Numbered from the stretch's first letter, positions 31,600 through 43,310 are shown. The stretch: 64,000 bases of DNA from Chaetoderma sp. LZ-2023a (GCA_034401795.1 CM067365.1:8104343-8168342), one strand, 5' to 3'. Numbers and translations: made by a program. Notes: generated by a model from the sequence alone, not told the origin.

Positions 31600-32240
31600 G
31601 TGTGTTGAATTGTATGTCTTTTATGGATTTACTATTTAATAAACATTCTGTTGCATATTTTGAAACTAATTTGACTGGGGCGCTGTTGCTGCTATAGGCA
31701 ACTACCCTCTAATAAGATGTGTTGTTCAATCTTGAGACTATATCCTTATCATGGCTTTCATATTGAGTAAATAGTCATATGTATCTCGTTCAGGCAAATC
31801 CTCACCAAATGTTGCTATTAAATGGTTAGGTTGAGCCAAAGGCTGCCGTGAAAACTTTATTTATTCCTGGTATGCTAAACAGTATGAGATGACATCATAA
31901 TGACTGCTCTTTAACCATCCGACTTCTGAGTTTTTGCAGTATATATACAGGCGAGACAATTTGCACACTTCAAATGGTCATCTTGATATTATTATACTTT
32001 CTTATACATATATTTCTTCTTTTTTTTATAGCAAACTTGATGTGTAATATCTAATACTAGAACCAGGTGATATGCGTGATTAGGCCATTATATAAATTAG
32101 AAAATGTTTATTTTTCTTGACGAATTTTGTACATTTAAAACGCTGTTCACATTGCAGGTCTATGAATACGCTTGATGCATTTCTCCCACGAATATTAACC
32201 GATGATTTCCACATATCTTATTTTCAAGGCAACCATACAG
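31600..32240. other. Unassigned DNA with a family B fragment
   Basis: At 31630-31700 a left half of the family B hairpin (TTTACTATTTAATAAACATT, AACTAATTTGACTGGGG) stands alone. The remainder shows no coding signal. Confidence 0.4.
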
Positions 32241-32245
32241 GAAAA

Positions 32246-32341
32246 TTGTTGAATATTTAGAAATTAATTAGACTGAATGCTGTTGCTGCCTTAAGCAGCA
32301 ACATCTTCCAGTCAAATTAATTTCAAAATATTCAGCAGAAT
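32246..32341. repeat. Family B-type hairpin alone
   Basis: AATTAATTAGACTGAATGCT, GTTGCTGCC, then the inverse GGCAGCAAC-type arm (GCAGCAACATCTTCCAGTC, AAATTAATTTC). Family B ends are absent. Confidence 0.7.
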
Positions 32342-32584
32342 AAGTTCTATATCGAATTAAATTTTTCAGGGATTTGTTTATTAATCTGTATCAATTTCCT
32401 GTGATGTGCTATTTTAACATGCTATATCTTGCCATTCATTTTGGGCTATACTGCTTATAAATTGTCAAAGATGGAAGAAGTTATTTATAACCCACGAAAT
32501 ATGACATACCGTTATTAGCGGATTTGTGTGTTATTTTCTAAATTTAATATATATGATAATTTGTATATACTTACGTTGTTTTAG

Positions 32585-34330
32585 CTCCACTTTACGAAGT
32601 AAAACGAGCTAGTTTGATACCCTTCATGTCGTCCGTGGCGGCGTTGTCGTCGTCAAATTTGTGTTTAGCTTAACTTTTCTATTTATATCGCGTGTTTGGT
32701 TAATCATACTGGACCCGAACTTAGGCACATGCTTCCTTATAATGAAACGCAAATCACACAATGACCTTGGGGTCAAAGGGCATGGTCACTGTGACCTTGG
32801 TCAGAATCCTTTTTTTTCCAACTTTAACATTTTACGTTTAGCTCAACTTTTCTAATTTATATCTCATGTTTGGTTAATGATACTGGACCAAAACTTGGGC
32901 ACATGCCTTCTTATAATGACACAGTATCACACAATGACCTTGGGGTCAAAGGTCAAGCTCACTGATACACATGTAGAACATCTGTCATTCACCATCCGTC
33001 TGTCAACTTTTGTTTAAAAACGCTATTCCTCATTAACCACTTGGCGGATTTCAACTTACTTTGGCTGGAAGGACGCTATGGGGCTAGGCGGCAAAATTTA
33101 TGTACAGATCTTTGATTGGTACATTTTTTGGGTGAGGACCTTTTTATGAAAGGTTTACCGGAAGTTTGTCAAAACGCTACTCATCATTAATCGCTTGACA
33201 GATTTCAACCCTAGTTGGCGGGACAGACTCTATCATGGTAGGCTCGCTTTAGAATTTTAATGGGTTGATTTTTTTTAAAGATCAAATTTTGTGGAAAATT
33301 TACCAGAAATTGTCAAAATGCATCTCCTCCATAACCGTTTGGTGGGTTGTTTTTTAAATCAAAATTTGGCTGGAATGATTCTATAGTGGTAGGCTCTAGA
33401 ACTACTATTCAGAATTTTAGTTGGTCAGATTTTTTGGTGGCCATTTGGATTTTTAGCTCAACCGGCCAAGTGAGTTGTCCATCCCGCGTCCATCCATCAA
33501 CTTTTGCTTAAAAACGTTACTCATTAACTGCTTGGCGGATTTCAAATTAATTTGGCATGAATGATCCTATGGGGTAGTCTTTAGAACCGTTTACAGAATT
33601 TTGATTGATCAATCTTTTTGGCGCCCATCTTGGATTTTCTGAAAATTTCTAGAAATCATTAAAAGCCGACTCCTCGATAACCACCAATAAAACTTGGATG
33701 GAAGAACCCATGCATATAGTATGCTTCAGAACTTATATATAGGATTTTGATTGGTCCGTTTTTCCGACGGGCATCTTGAATTTTCCGAAAAATGGGAAAT
33801 CATTTAAAATGCTACTCCGCATTAACTGCTTGAGCAATTTCAACGAGACTTGGCTGGACGGATACTAGGCAGCTGGTGTACGCTTCAGAACTTTTATACA
33901 GAATTTTGACAGCTTGATTTTGATGGTGGCCATCTTGGATTTTCCGAAAATGGGAATTTGTATAAAGTGCTACACCTCATTAATTGCTGGGGTAATTTTA
34001 ACCAAATTTGGTTGGATGAATCCTATTGCCTCTAGAAATTCTATTCAGAATTTTGATGGGTCAATGTTTTTGCAGCCATCTCCGATTTTCTGAAAGTTTT
34101 CTAGAACCATTTAAAAACGGTACTCCTTCAATCAATAGCCCGATTTCAACAAAACTTGGGTGGAATGATCCTATGACGGTAGGCTTCAACATATTAAACG
34201 AGAATCTTGATTAGTCAATTTTTTTGTCGCCATCTTGGATTTTCTGAAAATCATCCATCATGTCAATTTAAATGCAAAGGGTTTAAATGCCAATGGTTCA
34301 TGTGAGCACCAAATGCCCTTGGTGATCGTG
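32585..34330 (+). repeat. Family F modular repeat, with a GTCAAAGGTCA-type module
   Basis: It starts with TTTGGTTAATCATACTGGAC, CACAATGACCTTGGGGTCAA modules (twice), then goes over to the short-unit modules seen at 14200-15670 (ACTCCTCATTAACCRCTTGG, TTTGGCTGGAAGGA, CCATCTTGGATTTT). It ends near TCATGTGAGCACCAAATGCC. No gene is supported in it. Confidence 0.75.
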
Positions 34331-34626
34331 TTCAAAATTTTCTGCCAATCCGTTAATTCTCCTATACCGCTTGGCAGATTTAAGTCAAATTTTGCTGGAA
34401 GTATCCTCTGGTGGTGGGCTTCTGAACTTCTATTCAGAACTTGTACAGGTGAAATCGTAGAATATCAATTTAAAGCAACCATTTTCAAAATATCGCAAAC
34501 ATTAATCTCTTAGGCACCAATGGCTTCCAACATACAAATGGTTCAAATTCTAATATTCCATGTTAGGCCTCTCGTTATTACTATTATGTAAATGAGCTAA
34601 GCCACACCTGCAATATTACTTCCTTT

Positions 34627-34860
34627 AACTCACGAACCCTCATATCAGCAAAAAACAACTTCTGCACGGGTCTTGAGAAATGCCCATCTGCAGACCAAAA
34701 GAAGACTGGTTTTGAGAATTTACCACTGGAATGACTGGTTCGATAACCGAACCAGTCATTCCAGTGGTCAAATTCTCAAAAACAGTCCTTTTGGTCTGTA
34801 AATGGACATTTTCTATGATAAAATTGAAATTTTCTTGAAAAATTTGAGGGTTAAAGTGAA
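34627..34860. mobile_element. Family A palindromic MITE
   Basis: A near-perfect copy: ATTTACCACTGGAATGACTG, GTTCGATAACCGAAC, CAGTCATTCCAGTGG. Outer arms TCTGCAGACCAAAAGAAGAC and TTTTGGTCTGTAAATGGAC are also paired. Confidence 0.8.
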
Positions 34861-34954
34861 GGGGGGACATCCGCTCTCTTTTTTATGCGCTTTGGAATCG
34901 ATTTGAAATTTTGAAAACTGAATTGAAATTTCTATAGCTAACGATACAGTTAAC

Positions 34955-35225
34955 AGTAAGCTGTTGAATATTTTGAAATATGGTAGCAACAGCTCAAAGT
35001 CAAATCAGTCTCAAAATATTAAACGGAATGTTTATTAAGTTGTAAACTTTACATACAATTCTTACAATTTTGTGACTGACTTTTCGATTGTTGTGACGGA
35101 GGTACGTCAGTTTGATTGTGATGTCAGCTAACATGTGACATATTTGATCATGATGTCTGATACCTGAGTGACAGATTGAATATCTCCATTGGCACCTATA
35201 TTGTGGAAAATACATTCCTGTCACA
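34955..35225. mobile_element. Diverged family B element
   Basis: A shortened hairpin (AAGCTGTTGAATATTTTGAA / TCTCAAAATATTAAAC) is followed by ATGTTTATTAAGTTGTAAAC, TACAATTCTTACAATTTTG and TGATTGTGATGTCAGC, matching the order in 9553-9850. Confidence 0.6.
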
Positions 35226-35449
35226 TTTTGTGATATGTGGATGGGTTAAGAGAAAATCTGTTTCTTTTGACAATATCTATCAGTAGTTCGCAAATGTGAT
35301 ACACCTCAGATTAACCCTAAGAAATCCAGTAGTTTGTGATATGGAGAAGAGCGTGTTAATAATGGAGGGATACGAGCTGTGACTAGTATCTGACATCATA
35401 CTCAAAATATATGTTATGAATGTGTATGAATCCTGTGTCTGTCATAAAT

Positions 35450-35710
35450 TTATAATTGAATAAACATTTTGTCGAATATTTTGAAGCTGATTTGACTGGG
35501 AGATGTTGCTGGCTATGGCAGCAACCGCCCCAGGCCAGTCATATTAGTTTCAAAATATCCAATAGCTTACCTGTGGAATTACTGTAAATTGGGAGGATTC
35601 TGGGAATTCATGCCTCAACGTATATAAATTGGTTCTAACACATGGTCAAAGTGGGTGAGGATTAGCTCAAAATGGGTGAGTCATGGCTAGAAATGAATCA
35701 CTGTATTGGC
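35450..35710. mobile_element. Family B MITE, diverged
   Basis: GAATAAACATTTTGTCGAAT, the hairpin (GATTTGACTGGGAGATGTTG / AACCGCCCCAGGCCAGTC), AGCTTACCTGTGGAATTAC and GGGTGAGGATTAGCTC follow in family B order. Confidence 0.6.
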
Positions 35711-36230
35711 CCAAAATCAAATCCAAAATGGCTACCCGTGAAACCTCCATCTTGAAAAAACAGTTCTTGTGGCCTAACTGTTTGTTTGGACCGATTGATT
35801 ACAATCTCTGCAAATGCCTGAATTTTGTATGGGGAAAATCGCTATAAGATATGTCCAAATGTGATATCCAATACGGTCACCGAATGGTCATTTTAAATAT
35901 AAATCTCCATGAAATTACTATTTGGCGCTTTGAACAATTGTTTTGAAAAATTTGGAAATACATCAAATTGGGTGATATATATGTATATCTTACACTGTAA
36001 GAATTGTTCCAAATGGTCAATCCAATATGATAATTAGCAGGCAACCATTTTCAAAATTGATTTCTGCGAAATGACTGGATGTCAGTTTGACTGGCAAGTT
36101 GTGTGCTCATAAATGTTCGTTACCTCATATGAATTAGATTAGATATTATGAATTTGTTTCATGATCTGTTAATACAGTATATCATTTTATTACTAGCTAT
36201 AGTATACTATTAACCGCCTGACTGGTCAGT
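35711..36230. other. No gene seen
   Basis: Weak family F-like phrases (AAATCCAAAATGGCTACC) near 35720 and no open frame of note. Confidence 0.4.
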
Positions 36231-36254
36231 TTTTGCAGACCAGGGGTTATATCT

Positions 36255-36348
36255 CCAGACCTGCTGAATATTTTGAAAACAATTAGAACTTAGCAACCAA
36301 CAACTTTCAGTCAAATTGTTTTCAAAATATTCATCAAGAACGTTTTTG
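36255..36348. repeat. Family B2 hairpin
   Basis: ACCTGCTGAATATTTTGAAA, then CAACCAACAACTTTCAGTC, AAATTGTTTTCAAAATATTC; the left inner arm is shortened (AATTAGAACTTAGC). Confidence 0.65.
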
Positions 36349-36589
36349 CTCGTTTAAATTATTGCATGGTGGCTTGCAGCGGCGAGATAGTTAAAATATG
36401 TTTCACAGATTTTAGTCTGTAACAAAAAAGATTTTTGTGCTGATTAATGTATACATTTTGTACATAAGTAAGTATAATATATATACATAAATAGAGATAC
36501 TAAGATATATTAGATAGCTCACTTGTTATCCGAATGGATAAATATGCCTTAGCCGCTTTACCCCATCACATTTGTTCAGGAAAATTTCT

Positions 36590-36656
36590 GCAATGTTCTC
36601 ATATAAAATGTCCATTTGCAGACCAAAAGATGACTGTTTTTGTGTATATTATGTAT

Positions 36657-36702
<46 letters not shown>

Positions 36703-36815
36703 TTAATCTCTTATCGAGCCTGTCATTCCCATAGTAAATTTAAAAAAATACTCACTTGATCTAGAAATGGACATTTTTCAAGACGATTGAAGAAGGCAGC
36801 TTGAATGTTAACCGC
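36590..36815. mobile_element. Family A MITE split by an AAT microsatellite
   Basis: The left arm (GTCCATTTGCAGACCAAAAG, ATGACTGTTTTTG) is followed by (ATA)n at 36656-36701 and then the right half (TCGAGCCTGTCATTCCC, AGAAATGGACATTTTTCAAG). The trinucleotide run replaced or expanded within the palindrome's left centre. Confidence 0.75.
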
Positions 36816-36911
36816 TCTTGTGTGAACTTCACCGGAAACTGCTCAAAATACTACTGAGACCTGTTCTCAACCTTTTTAATGGTCAAAATTTCTATATAAA
36901 AAATTGTAGAT

Positions 36912-37155
36912 TTAACCCTTTCACGACGAAGCCGGCCAAAACCGGCCTGTTTAGTGGTCCTGGGGAATGTCCATTTGCAGGCATTGAGTAGACTATTTTT
37001 TGAAAATTTACAACTGGAATGACTGGCCCGATAACCGAGCCAGTCATTCCAGTGGTGAATTTTCAAAAAATAGTCTTCTCTTCACCTGCAAATGGACATT
37101 CGATAAGTAGATATTTAAATTTTTTAAAACAAATTTAGTCATTAAAATGTTAAAA
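36912..37155. mobile_element. Family A palindromic MITE
   Basis: Starts TTAACCCTTTCACGACGAAG. ATTTACAACTGGAATGACTG, GCCCGATAACCGAGCC, AGTCATTCCAGTGGTG and TTCACCTGCAAATGGACATT give a nearly perfect fold. Confidence 0.8.
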
Positions 37156-37189
37156 AAATTATTTGCTTAAATTGAAAAAAAAAATCTGT

Positions 37190-37480
37190 CTATTGGTCTG
37201 CAAATGGACATTACTTATGACCACAGCAGAGGGCAGTCTTGGCTGGCTTAGCCATGAAAGGGGCAATGGTAAAGAAAATTCAATTTGCTTAACCAATTTC
37301 CATTTGCAGGCCAAGAAAATATTTTTGAAAATTTACTACTGGGGTGACTGGCTCGGTTATCGAGCCAGTCATTGCAGTGGCAAATATTAAAAAATACTCT
37401 TCTTGTCCTGCAAATGGACATTGGTCAAGACTACTGTAGAGGTCATTTTTTGGCCAGCTTGACCATTAACCTGTTGAGTT
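37190..37480. mobile_element. Family A MITE and an adjoining half copy
   Basis: A half copy ending in GGTCTGCAAATGGACATTAC is followed by TTTCCATTTGCAGGCCAAG, GGTGACTGGCTCGG, CGAGCCAGTCATTGCAG and CTTGTCCTGCAAATGGACA. The right end is GACCATTAACCTGTTGAG. Confidence 0.7.
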
Positions 37481-37599
37481 GACACAAAAGTGATTAAAAA
37501 TTTAAACCGTTAATTTTCAAGATTTTCCAATATAATTTAACTTTTTACTCATAGAAAATGTGATAGATGCTTATCAAATTTATCATTCGAGTATAATAA

Positions 37600-37940
37600 G
37601 ATCTAAATTGATGAATCCAATCTGTCACTCAAGTATTAATGTCGTAATCAATTACATCACATATAGATTGTCGTCACAATCATAATTGACAGCCAATGCT
37701 CTGTCATGAAGCGTGAATAGTCTATCAAGTGAATGAATTGTATGTCTGATGGATTTACTAGCGGCAACAGTACCCAGTCAAATCAGTTTTAAAACATTTA
37801 TGACAGCAACAGAACCCAGTCAAATCAGTTTCAAAATATTCACCAGCTTAATCTGTATAGTTACCTTGGTTTTACGAATTCTGGGTTCGATCGATCCTGA
37901 CCCTGGTAAAGCGTGGGTGGAGCTTAGCTAGAAATGAGAT
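37600..37940. mobile_element. Family B MITE, rearranged
   Basis: GTCGTAATCAATTACATCAC, then two copies of the right hairpin arm (GGCAACAGTACCCAGTC and GCAACAGAACCCAGTC, each with AAATCAGTTT), then GATCGATCCTGACC and GGGTGGAGCTTAGCTAG. The left arm is missing. Confidence 0.65.
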
Positions 37941-38284
37941 TTTCTCATCGATTCTGGTAATTCTCCAATACCAGTTTAAATTATATTTTCATTATTACTC
38001 TATGATTACGCAACAAAATATACTGCAAACGCAACAGCTTACTATTTCAGGTTAAAATTATAGTTTACTTGATTCTTTAAAATTTATTAAACGAATTAAT
38101 TTTATTTTCAATTTTCGTTGATGGATCTGTAAATTTTATATATAGAATTGCGTGTATAACTTGATTCTAGTGCAGCCACTCTATAACCAACAAGATCTAA
38201 ATGAGAAATTCTAAAAATATTAAAAATGTTAAAAACTAATTAGACGGCAGAGTTAACGCTTGAAATTCCAGAAACTCAAATTCA
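37941..38284. other. No gene seen
   Basis: AT-rich DNA without open frames or repeats I can name. Confidence 0.4.
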
Positions 38285-38364
38285 CAGAAAAGCTATTGAA
38301 TACTTTAAAAGCTAATTTGAATTTCTTAAGAAATTCAAATTAGTTTCAAAGTATTTAATAGCCT
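38285..38364. repeat. Hairpin related to family B, new loop
   Basis: AAAAGCTATTGAATACTTTA, AAAGCTAATTTGAATTTCTT is followed immediately by the inverse AAGAAATTCAAATTAGTTTC and AAAGTATTTAATAGCCTTT, a near-perfect palindrome of 40-base arms with almost no loop. Confidence 0.75.
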
Positions 38365-38464
38365 TTCTCCAAATGGATGTTCCTGAAGCCCACTATAGAG
38401 GCTATAGCCTGGCTTGACCTTTATAGGGTTATGTTGACAGTTATCACAAGAGGGTGTTAGGCCC

Positions 38465-38700
38465 TTAACCCTCAATGGCGATGTCAGCCAAATACATCCT
38501 GGTTTGATCTTGAGAAATGTTCATTGGCAGGCCAAGAGAAGACTAGTTTTGAAAATTTACCACTGAAATGACTGTCTCGATAATCGAGCCAGTCATTCCA
38601 GTGATAAATCTTCAAAATTAGTCTTCTGTTGGTGTGTAAATGGACATTCAATAAGAAAATGTTTTGATGTTCTACAAAAAAAATAATGTTCTGTTGTCCA
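38465..38700. mobile_element. Family A palindromic MITE
   Basis: TTAACCCTCAATGGCGATGT start; arms TTTACCACTGAAATGACTGT, CTCGATAATCGAG, CCAGTCATTCCAGTGATAAA. Confidence 0.75.
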
Positions 38701-38749
38701 ACAAATTGATATTTCTCAGAGGTAATTTTTTTAGAATTTTATTAAAGCA

Positions 38750-38965
38750 AGACATTAAGTCAAAGCCCATTTGCAGGCGAAGAGAAGTAGACTATTGATT
38801 GAAAATGTACCACTGGAATGACTGGTTCAATTTATCAAAGCAGCCATTCGATCCAGAGATACACAATTTTAAAAATCTGTTCTCTTGGCCTCCAAAAGGT
38901 CATTCCTGAAGACCACTGCAGAGGTCATTGTCCGGCTTGATCATTATAGAGTTAACTTTACACAA
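38750..38965. mobile_element. Family A MITE, diverged
   Basis: CCCATTTGCAGGCGAAGAG, ACCACTGGAATGACTGGTTC on the left; a poor right arm (GCAGCCATTCGATCCAGAG) and TCTTGGCCTCCAAAAGGTC. Confidence 0.6.
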
Positions 38966-38969
38966 GAGA

Positions 38970-39205
38970 CTGTTTAACCTCTTACCCCGCAAATTTGCTT
39001 TTTTAATCAATATTTTCTCATAGAAAATGTTTATTTGCAGAGTAAGGGAAGACTAATTTAGAAAAAGCACCACTGGAATGATTGGCTCGGTAACCGAGCC
39101 AGTTATTCCAGTGGTAAATTTTCAAAATTAGTCTTATCTTAGTCCGCAAATTGACATTTTTATGAGAAAATTGAAATTTTCTTGAACACATTTGAGAGTT
39201 AAAAG
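38970..39205. mobile_element. Family A palindromic MITE
   Basis: ACCACTGGAATGATTGGCTC, GGTAACCGAGCC, AGTTATTCCAGTGGTAAATT; outer arms GTTTATTTGCAGAGTAAGG and TTAGTCCGCAAATTGACA. Confidence 0.75.
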
Positions 39206-39460
39206 GCTTGTCTCTATAGTCTTCAATGATGGATGGATTTTGTGTGTTGTCATTTATATATCATTATATCATGTCGCGGTGCGGATAATTAATATACGTC
39301 TGTTTTGTTATTAGTCCATGGTACATAACTGTTAACTCTAATTAATTAATTAATCAATAAACAATTATTGTTTTAGTTCATTGTTTAATTGCTTGTTTCT
39401 CTATCCCCCAATGTGTCATCGTTATAGCTGGTATTATAATGGTGGGATCCGATCTGTAAC
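39206..39460. other. No gene seen
   Basis: AT-rich DNA, including TTAATTAATTAATCAATAAA near 39340. Confidence 0.4.
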
Positions 39461-39462
39461 TC

Positions 39463-39560
39463 AGATCAAGAATGTACCTGAGGAAGCTAATGATTTCGGC
39501 TGAGCACAAGACAGTGGTCACAAGCGAAGAAAGACAGAATACAGCTGCAGGATGTTTCTA
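39463..39560 (+). mobile_element. 3' stub of the non-LTR retrotransposon seen at 1-1487
   Basis: TCAAGAATGTACCTGAGGAA, GCTAATGATTTCGGCTGAG, AGTGGTCACAAGCGAAGAA and CAGCTGCAGGATGTTTCTAC align, in order, with 1346-1440. It is an extreme 5' truncation, typical of incomplete reverse transcription. Confidence 0.8.
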
Positions 39561-40060
39561 CTAAACTCCCGTCTCATTCTCCCAGGTTCCATTTTCTCGC
39601 GGCAATATTTTAAGTTACGATGTAGAAAAATACTGAAAATAACTACTACACGCAAGTGAACCCTACTTTGAAAATCCATCACTAACTCACAAAAATCTAA
39701 TATCTGAAACTTATAGTTGATTGAAACGTACATCTATTAAATTGTTTACGTCGCCAAAATTAAGTAGTTCAGTAAATGTCAGGTTTAACCCAGGACACAT
39801 TGCAACAGAAGCTTTCTCTTTATGTCGTTTATGGGTTCACCATAAGTATCAACGTCGGAGCACCAGAAAATGGTTTTATTTGTATAAATCCAATATGGCC
39901 ACCATGTAAACATTTGCTGTAAAATATCTCGTAAATACTTGATTTTAAATGATATAAATATATTGCCGTACAAGCAGATAGAAAGGTGACCCCACAGAGA
40001 AAGAAAATCATAATACATTTTTTGTTTAACATTTCTAAGACGTTAACTGATATTTATTAC
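39561..40060. other. No gene seen
   Basis: Overlapping frames of 60-77 codons on both strands have no recognisable motifs. Confidence 0.4.
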
Positions 40061-40066
40061 GTAATT

Positions 40067-40341
40067 CACCTTTCCAGAGTATCCATCCATCATCTGACCT
40101 CGTATGACGTCATAATCAGCCCAGCGCGTGTATGATGACGTCACAATCATTACTTCACAAACGGTTCCATATAGACTCACCAAATCTCAAATACTCCGAC
40201 ACGTTTTATCAACAGCTTACCTGTGTAGTTACTTGGAAATTGATAGTCAGGGTGTTCAGAGATCGATAGATCCCAACACGAACGAGGTGTGGGTGGCGCT
40301 TAGCTAGTAATGGGTGGGGCATAGCTAAAATAGAAAGGTCC
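40067..40341. mobile_element. Family B MITE lacking the hairpin
   Basis: CACCTTTCCAGAGTATCCAT, TATGACGTCATAATCAGCC, TGATGACGTCACAATCATTA, then directly TTATCAACAGCTTACCTGTG, GGGTGGCGCTTAGCTAG and TAGAAAGGTCC. The central hairpin is deleted; two TGACGTCA sites remain. Confidence 0.8.
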
Positions 40342-40435
40342 GATATAACGTCACACTAGGGCTTATTAGGTAAAACATACTACGAAATTATACTTGACCA
40401 TGTGATTGTTTTCAAATTGATGTATAGACTATAAC

Positions 40436-40633
40436 TGAAGGAAATTTCAATTTCCCTTTCTCCGAGATCTAGCAATACTCACCATTCTATTACTTCTGAT
40501 ATACAGCTGGCCCTGACAGCTGGCTCTAGGACTATAGACTTAGAAAGCTTTACCGACTCCTTGGAACCGGGTACTCGGCTCCCAACTGCCGAGTACCCAT
40601 CTACCATGAAGCTCATATTGTTTGCATAGCCAC
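40436..40633. repeat. Terminal repeat of DIRS-like element A (3' side, with extension)
   Basis: From TACTCACCATTCTATTACTT to GTTTGCATAGCCACCA it is the inverse of 46676-46838. Outside that, TGAAGGAAATTTCAATTTCC and CTTTCTCCGAGATCTAG form an extension found only at this end and in the internal complementary region. Confidence 0.9.
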
Positions 40634-40687
40634 CAAACAAGAGAAACTCATGGCTTGCCTCCGTGGGGCTGGGAGGCTGGGTCCATA

Positions 40688-40786
40688 ATAGAATGGTGAG
40701 TATTGTTAGATCTCGGAGAAAGGGAAATTGAAATTTCCTTCATTCTCCTTCGATCAATACTCACCATTCTATTACTTCTGATATAC
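40688..40786. repeat. Internal complementary region of DIRS-like element A
   Basis: ATAGAATGGTGAGTATTGTT to AAATTTCCTT (40688-40740) complements 40438-40490 with one mismatch; CATTCTCCTTCGATCAATAC to CTGATATAC (40741-40786) complements 46811-46856 with one mismatch. The two tip sequences overlap by CA. Confidence 0.93.
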
Positions 40787-41289
40787 AACAGATTTGGTCA
40801 GTAACCTGGTGGGAAGGGGCAAGCCATAACTGCTACTTTTGCCCCTTGGAGAAAGAGCTAGACTTAAACTTGACTAATAGAGACCTAAAAGGACCATCAA
40901 GTTAACGGAACCGAATCACATTCGCATCACGCGCCCCCCCCCCCCCTCTTTTTCTCCTAAGAAAAGGGAGAGAACTCACGAACATGCATCTCGCCTGAAA
41001 ACACAAATATGCCAAGAGGGTTAACTGCTCTTTGCATATATTAGCCTGGGAATGAGCATGGATATATAAGATGAATGATCATGATATAGACAATACAAAA
41101 CACTCTCAATCCTGAATTACCTCATGATATTTGGATTTCAGACCTGGAGCCTCCAACCATTCACTTGTCCGGCCATCAGTGACACAATCTGGTTGATATC
41201 CTCTCGCTCGACCATGTCTGCTTCTTAATTCTTTCTTACAAATACCAAAAAAGGAAGAAGAGCAGTGTTGTCATATAGCTATCGTCTCA

Positions 41290-42431
41290 AAACAGCTAAA
41301 GCGAGTGGATTGGCGAAGTCTGACACATCCCTCATATAGTAATCCGTGAAAGAGGACTCACAGTGCCATTGTGCAACAGCCATGATGTCCTTAAACGGAA
41401 CACCATTGTAAAAGGGTGGTAGAGGCGGCTATTCCTCTAACATCGTGCCCTTGCGCATTGCACCTGGTGCCCAGTCGTAATCTCACGGATAGTCTGAATG
41501 CATTCGACTACCCAACGAGAGATAGAATCCACGGATGCAGCGCCATATGGCTCCTTATGGCAGATCCACAGATGTCTATCATTCGACTATAACGAGTCTG
41601 TCCGTTTTGTACTTAGTCAAAGCACGGACTGTGCACCAGACACTGGCATCACGATCAAACCTACTTAGTTTCGGTATAACGATCGGTTTGCCGGGATATC
41701 TCAAAGATTGAATCTTTGACATAAACTCTGCTCTTGGCAGTAGATGTGATCCCTCTCTGGAGACAATAAATCGGTCCCTCTGCTGAAAGTGCATGGATCA
41801 CACTGCGCCTTCTAGCTGAGGAAGCTGCCAATAGAAAGACCGCCTCTAGAGTCAAATGCTTTAGACTAGCCGAACGCAATGGTTCGAAAGGGTGCTTGGC
41901 CGGTACATTAAGCACTAAAGATAGACTCCGGGCTGGAATGACTACCGGTTGTCTCGGTCGGAGATTGCTCATTCCCTTCACCATCACACTCAACTGGGCC
42001 ACCTCTGGACTATCCCTGTTGGCTAGACAAGGGATAACTGATGCCAAAGCTGACTTGTATCCAGCAATTGTGACAGGAGCTAGTCCTGAAAAGAACAGCT
42101 CACAGAGAAAGTCTGCTATGTGCTGAACAGTGGAATGAAAGGTATCAATACCCTTTTCTTCACACCAGTCTGCAAATCTGTTAACCTTGTTGTTATATGA
42201 CTTGAAGGTTGACCTCCCTCTCGCAGCTGCGCTGAAATCTGCAGCATGTCGAGAAAAGCCCTCCGATGTGGAACGTTGTTTGACAACAACCACACAGTCA
42301 ATAACATTTCGGGACGCTCGTATAGGAAGCGTCCCTTGGCCTGGGAGATTATGTTCGGAATCTCGGGTAACTGCACTGGATTTTCCACCCGCAGACCTCG
42401 AAGATGCGTGAACCATGCCCTGCTGGGCCAA
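41290..42431 (-). pseudogene. Tyrosine recombinase of DIRS-like element A
   Basis: A 256-codon frame (42431-41661) carries the N-terminal core-binding part (F-K-S-Y-N-N-K-V-N-R-F-A-D-W-C) and the start of the catalytic domain (H-L-T-L-E-A-V-F-L-L-A-A-S-S-A-R-R-R-S, containing the first catalytic arginine). The homologous sequence then moves to the frame 41794-41579 (L-S-R-F-D-R-D-A-S-V-W-C-T-V-R-A-L) and to others up to about 41290. There, H-D-V-R-G-I-A (41425-41447, the HxxR box) and T-D-Y-Y-M-R-D-V (near 41335, with the likely tyrosine nucleophile) can be read. The enzyme would join the circular cDNA to the chromosome. At least two frameshifts inactivate it. Confidence 0.88.
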
Positions 42432-42437
42432 ATGGCG

Positions 42438-43310
42438 CTATAGCGGGACCAGGCATGGTTCCTCTCTGATCTTCACCAATATCTTCGGTAGAAGAATGGT
42501 GGGTGGGTATGCGTAAGCGTGCATCCCTCTCCAGCTTAACGCCAGAGCGTCTGTATCGACGGCATTAGGATCTGGAATCGGCGAGACATAAGTCATGATT
42601 TGAGCATTTTCCCTTGTGGCGAACAAGTCCACGTTGGGTTTACCCCCAATTCTCGAAGATCCTGTGAAGAACTGGAGGGTTGAGAGACAATTCTGTTGGC
42701 AGAATTCTCTGTCTGCGAGACAAAGCATCCGCCAGAATGTTCAATCGGCCAGGAATATGGGCTGCTTTCAAAACAACCGAGTAATTCCTGCACCATTGAA
42801 TCAAGTGCCACACTTAGATACATAGTGTGGGTGACTTGGTCCCGCCTTGGTGATCTCTGTATGATACTACTGTCGACTTGTCCGACCGTATCAATATCGC
42901 CTTGCCCCTGACTTTTGGAAAAAACCTTTTCCAATGCCAGTTCCACTGCCATCATATACTACAGATTGATATGCAGCTGGCTCTCATGTGCCCGAGACCT
43001 GGTGTTCTCCCAGGTAGGCCCCCCATCCCTCCAGCGATGCATCCGTGTACACGGACAGCTGGGGGTGGGGTAGGTGCAGCGAAAAACTCCTACTAGGAGA
43101 TTCTGACGCTTTTTCCCACCATACAAGATGCGACATTATTGGCTCCAAAACTGGCACCAGTTTTGACAGGGGTTCTTTTGTTCTCTGTTTCCACAGAGAC
43201 ATCAGATACAACTGGATAAGTCTTCGCATCAGAGCAGTGTACGGGTCCATGGAGACCATCCTGCCCAGCATCTGAAGAAACTGCCTCGCCTGAATGTGGT
43301 TTCCCAATCG
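42438..43310 (-). pseudogene. RNase H and C-terminal region of the DIRS polyprotein
   Basis: The RNase H start is clear in 43307-42984: V-Y-T-D-A-S-L-E-G-W-G-A-Y-L, with the catalytic aspartate. The rest of the domain moves to 42955-42593 (M-A-V-E-L-A-L-E-K-V-F) and further to 42728-42438 (P-N-V-D-L-F-A-T-R-E-N-A-Q, a phrase typical of the region after RNase H in DIRS and Pao-like elements). The reading shifts frame at least twice. Confidence 0.85.
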
